A model generated the notes under the pieces. It was not told the DNA's origin. It did no database searches and worked only from the letters and a program-made list of their open reading frames with translations. DNA of 64,000 bases from positions 1,727,318 through 1,791,317 of the forward strand of contig JAESIW010000137.1 of NCBI GenBank assembly GCA_016802295.1, in the 5' to 3' direction. The first letter of the stretch is position 1, and the number at the start of each line of letters is the position of its first letter. The position numbers were made by a program, and so were the translations under genes. Source of the stretch: Brachionus rotundiformis. Lineage: Eukaryota > Rotifera > Eurotatoria > Ploima > Brachionidae. Positions 61,607-64,000 of this stretch are shown here, piece after piece.

Positions 61607-62359
61607 GCAAAATTATTTTAACTATTATTTTCATTTTTTTACATAATCATTTAACAATTTAATATTAGATAATTGAATAATTTGAAATATTGAGGAAAAT
61701 TTTCTTCAGCATTAAGCAATAGAAATTATTTGAAATTTATTTTAGATATTTTTTTGTATATAATTTTCTTGATTTACACTATCATTAGATTAAAATTATC
61801 ATGCAACAGCATAAATGTAAAATTAAATGTGCATTCTAAAATTTTAAACAAGAAATATCATTTAAATAAATTTAAATCCATAACTATTGTAAGGCTGTTT
61901 GAGTTTTTTGTTAATCTTTATAATTGAAAATACGTTTATATACTTTTTGAAAAATATTTTGAATAAACTAAAAAGTTCAAATTAAAAAATATCTAAAAAA
62001 TTAATAATCTTTTTATTAATTTAATATTAATTAATTAATAAAATTATTAAAAATAATAATTAATAATCTTAAAAAATCAAAATTATATATTTTAAATATA
62101 TTACAATCAGTTTGTAATTCTAAATAATCTATGAATCTTGAATTAATTTTTCATCGTTCAAAATTTACTACTACTAAATACATCAATGTGTGAACTATCA
62201 TATTGTATCATGTTAGAAAAAAATTAATGTCTTAAACTAATCTAAGCTTTAAAATTTTAAATGACTTCATAAAAAAGAGCATTTTAGATTTTTTTTATAA
62301 TTTTTAAACTCTTAGCTAAGCTTATAATTCTTAATTTACAATTATTTCTTATCTAGAAA
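61607..62359. other. AT-rich divergent intergenic region
   Basis: Between NAPE-PLD and the EGF/CBM14 gene; promoters expected. No gene seen: the 65-codon frame at 61730 is AT-driven. Confidence 0.45.
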
Positions 62360-64000
62360 ATGCGAATCAAAGCATTATCATTGACAATAATCGCACTTAT
62401 CGGTATTTAATTTTTGTATATTAATTTATTTATTTGTTAAATTAATTTATCAATTAAGGCCTGATTAGCGCCGCTCCGAAAGCTACATGGATTCCTCAAA
62501 GATTAAGAATAAAGTCTCCTTCTTTTTACGAAAAATCGATTAGTCTTTCCCAAAAACCCAATGGAGCTCAACTATACCCATATTACGGCCAAGCTAATGG
62601 TTTTTCAAGACCTCTAAGTTATGATCAGCCAAAGCAATCTGAACAACCACAGGTTTACAGTCAACCACAGCAGTCATATGAACAACCACAGGTTTACAGT
62701 CAACCACAGCAGTCTTATGAACAACCACAGGTTTACAGTCAACCACAGCAGTCTTATGAACAACCACAGGTTTACAGTCAACCACAGCAGTCTTATGAAC
62801 AACCACAGGTTTACAGTCAACCACAGCAGTCTTATGAACAACCACAGGTTTACAGTCAACCAAAGCAGTCTTATGAACAACCACAGGTTTACAGTCAACC
62901 AAAGCAGTCATATGGTTCATCTGGATACGGTACCCAGCAATCGTATGGATCAATGTCGCCATGTAATCCTAATCCTTGCTTGAATGAAGGAAAATGTGCA
63001 GTAAATGGTAACGGATATACATGCAAGTGTCCCTGGGGTTGGGCTGGAGTAAAATGTGAAATTTGTTTGACTGAGTGTGCATCAAATCCTTGCACAGCAC
63101 CGAAAAAATGTAAGGCAAAATATGGTGGTGGTTATGAATGTGTCTGCCCATCCAATAGAGCCGGGGCAAACTGCGAAATTTCCAATGATTTATGCTCTTC
63201 AAACCCATGCAAAAATGGTGCCGTTTGTAATCCAATAGAAGGTGGATCATACACATGCGAATGTAGACAGCCTTGGTCCGGACCTTATTGTGATCAGGTT
63301 TGGCAAAATCCTTGCACTGAAGAAGCATTAAGAAATACTGATATTTACCAATACAAAAATCCATGGGACAGACACAGTTACATTGTTTGTGTAGATAAAA
63401 ATAGATATCATACAATGCCATGCTCAGTTGGAACATACTTTAATGACAATCTGCATCATTGTGTTCCTGAAGGATATAACCCACCTGCATGTCCGCAAAA
63501 CTATTGCCAAAATAGTGGAGAGTGTTTAGTGGATGAATACAACTTGTTAAAATGTGTGTGTAAGAAAGGTTTTAGTGGGGATAGATGTGAGGTAAACATT
63601 GATGAGTGTATGCTTGAAGGAAACTCAAAATGTAGTGGTGGTACTTGTGTAGATCAAGTAAATGGTTACTATTGCCAATGTCCTAATGGAGTTGGCCTAA
63701 CTTGTCAAGAAACTATTAAAAATCCTTGTAACTATCAAAACTTGGAAAAAGATCACTATTTTCATGAAGTTCCTTCTCAAAATTATAATACTTATATTCA
63801 TTGTACCGGTGAAAATACATTTACGGTTAACAAATGTGCTGATAATTTGTATTGGCATCCAGAGGAAAGAACTTGTACTGTGGAAAAACCGAAACCAAAA
63901 TATGGTGCATGTTTAGCCTATCCATGCAAAAATGGTGGTGAATGTGAAGAAACGGACGGAATAAACTATAAATGTATGTGCAAAGATGGTTACACTGGTG
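62360..64000 (+). CDS. Secreted EGF-repeat / chitin-binding matrix protein with Tyr-Gln-Pro tandem repeat (partial)
   Basis: Extracellular matrix-type protein, open at the right edge. Exon 1 (62360-62402) and the start of exon 2 (62459) form a signal peptide MRIKALSLTIIALIGLISAA. A Tyr/Gln/Pro region follows with seven near-identical 13-residue units (SYEQPQVYSQPQQ) at 62638-62907. Then come EGF-like domains (CNPNPCLNEGKCAVNGNGY, SNPCKNGAVC, CQNSGECLVDEYNLLKC, and IDECMLEGNSKCSGGTC of the calcium-binding type), interspersed with two CBM14-like chitin-binding modules (PCTEEALRNTDIYQYKNPWD... and PCNYQNLEKDHYFHEVPSQN...). A further EGF domain begins at the window end. The mixture of EGF and CBM14 modules suggests a protein linking chitin to other matrix. 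The repeat's Tyr content suggests cross-linking, by inference. Confidence 0.85.
62638..62907 (+). repeat. 39-bp coding minisatellite, seven units
   Basis: Each unit encodes SYEQPQVYSQPQQ; the first lacks the Tyr codon (36 bp), the next six are 39 bp. Units are almost identical at DNA level: the last two have AAG in place of CAG at the end, and one TCA/TCT difference is seen. Confidence 0.95.

Noticed and set aside
62594..63436. Several open frames overlapping the 39-bp repeat on both strands
   Set aside because: A 39-bp repeat is a multiple of three, so frames without stops stay open in all registers. Only the plus frame with signal peptide, EGF and CBM14 modules is biologically coherent.
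1..64000. tRNA, rRNA, CRISPR or bacterial operon features
   Set aside because: None seen. The intron-rich gene structure is eukaryotic, and no GGTTCGAATCC-type tRNA B-box in a foldable context was found by eye.

Overview
The window is nuclear DNA from a small, AT-rich animal genome. Coding exons stand out as islands of higher GC in very AT-rich sequence. Almost every gene is cut by GT-AG introns of only about 45-60 nt. The gene set is plainly metazoan: a muscarinic acetylcholine receptor, a basigin-type Ig protein, a NEDD4 ubiquitin ligase, CPEB1, CFAP57, and several secreted chitin-binding, EGF and LamG proteins. A monogonont rotifer (Brachionus-like) is my best guess from base composition, intron size and the chitin-binding proteins. 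Another small invertebrate is possible; nothing here proves the taxon.

Layout. 1-15 kb: CFAP57 (-, runs off the left edge), an SLC35F-type carrier (+), a Golgi class I alpha-mannosidase (+), NEDD4 (-). 16-25 kb: a decayed LINE tail, NDUFA13 (+), METTL16 (+), a secreted Cys-rich protein (-), two short DNA-transposon derivatives (a piggyBac-type MITE and a Tc1/mariner-type MITE), and a PTB-like protein (-). 25-35 kb: TMEM242 (+) overlapping an unrecognised gene (+) whose last splice junction is duplicated, a PAN/LamG secreted protein (-), a class A DnaJ with a heat-shock element upstream (-), basigin (-). 36-49 kb: two neighbouring chitin-binding genes (a Thr-rich 881-residue protein and a 112-residue protein, both -), the muscarinic receptor (+), PEX11C/G (+), a decayed second LINE family (-), and a tiny hydrophobic ORF (-). 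49-64 kb: CPEB1 (+), a GC-rich 419-bp-period repeat of retroelement character, ELP1 (-) with a LINE remnant in one swollen intron, NAPE-PLD (-), and the start of a secreted EGF/chitin-binding protein with a Tyr/Gln/Pro tandem repeat (+), which runs off the right edge.

Most genes are unrelated housekeeping or signalling genes. The only functional grouping is the set of secreted extracellular-matrix or chitin-binding proteins at 36.5-40.2 kb and at the right edge. Exon models were built by eye. For most multi-exon genes I required GT-AG borders, matching phases and a total length divisible by three. ELP1 was not resolved exon by exon. The two edge genes are incomplete. No complete transposon, CRISPR array, tRNA or rRNA was seen.
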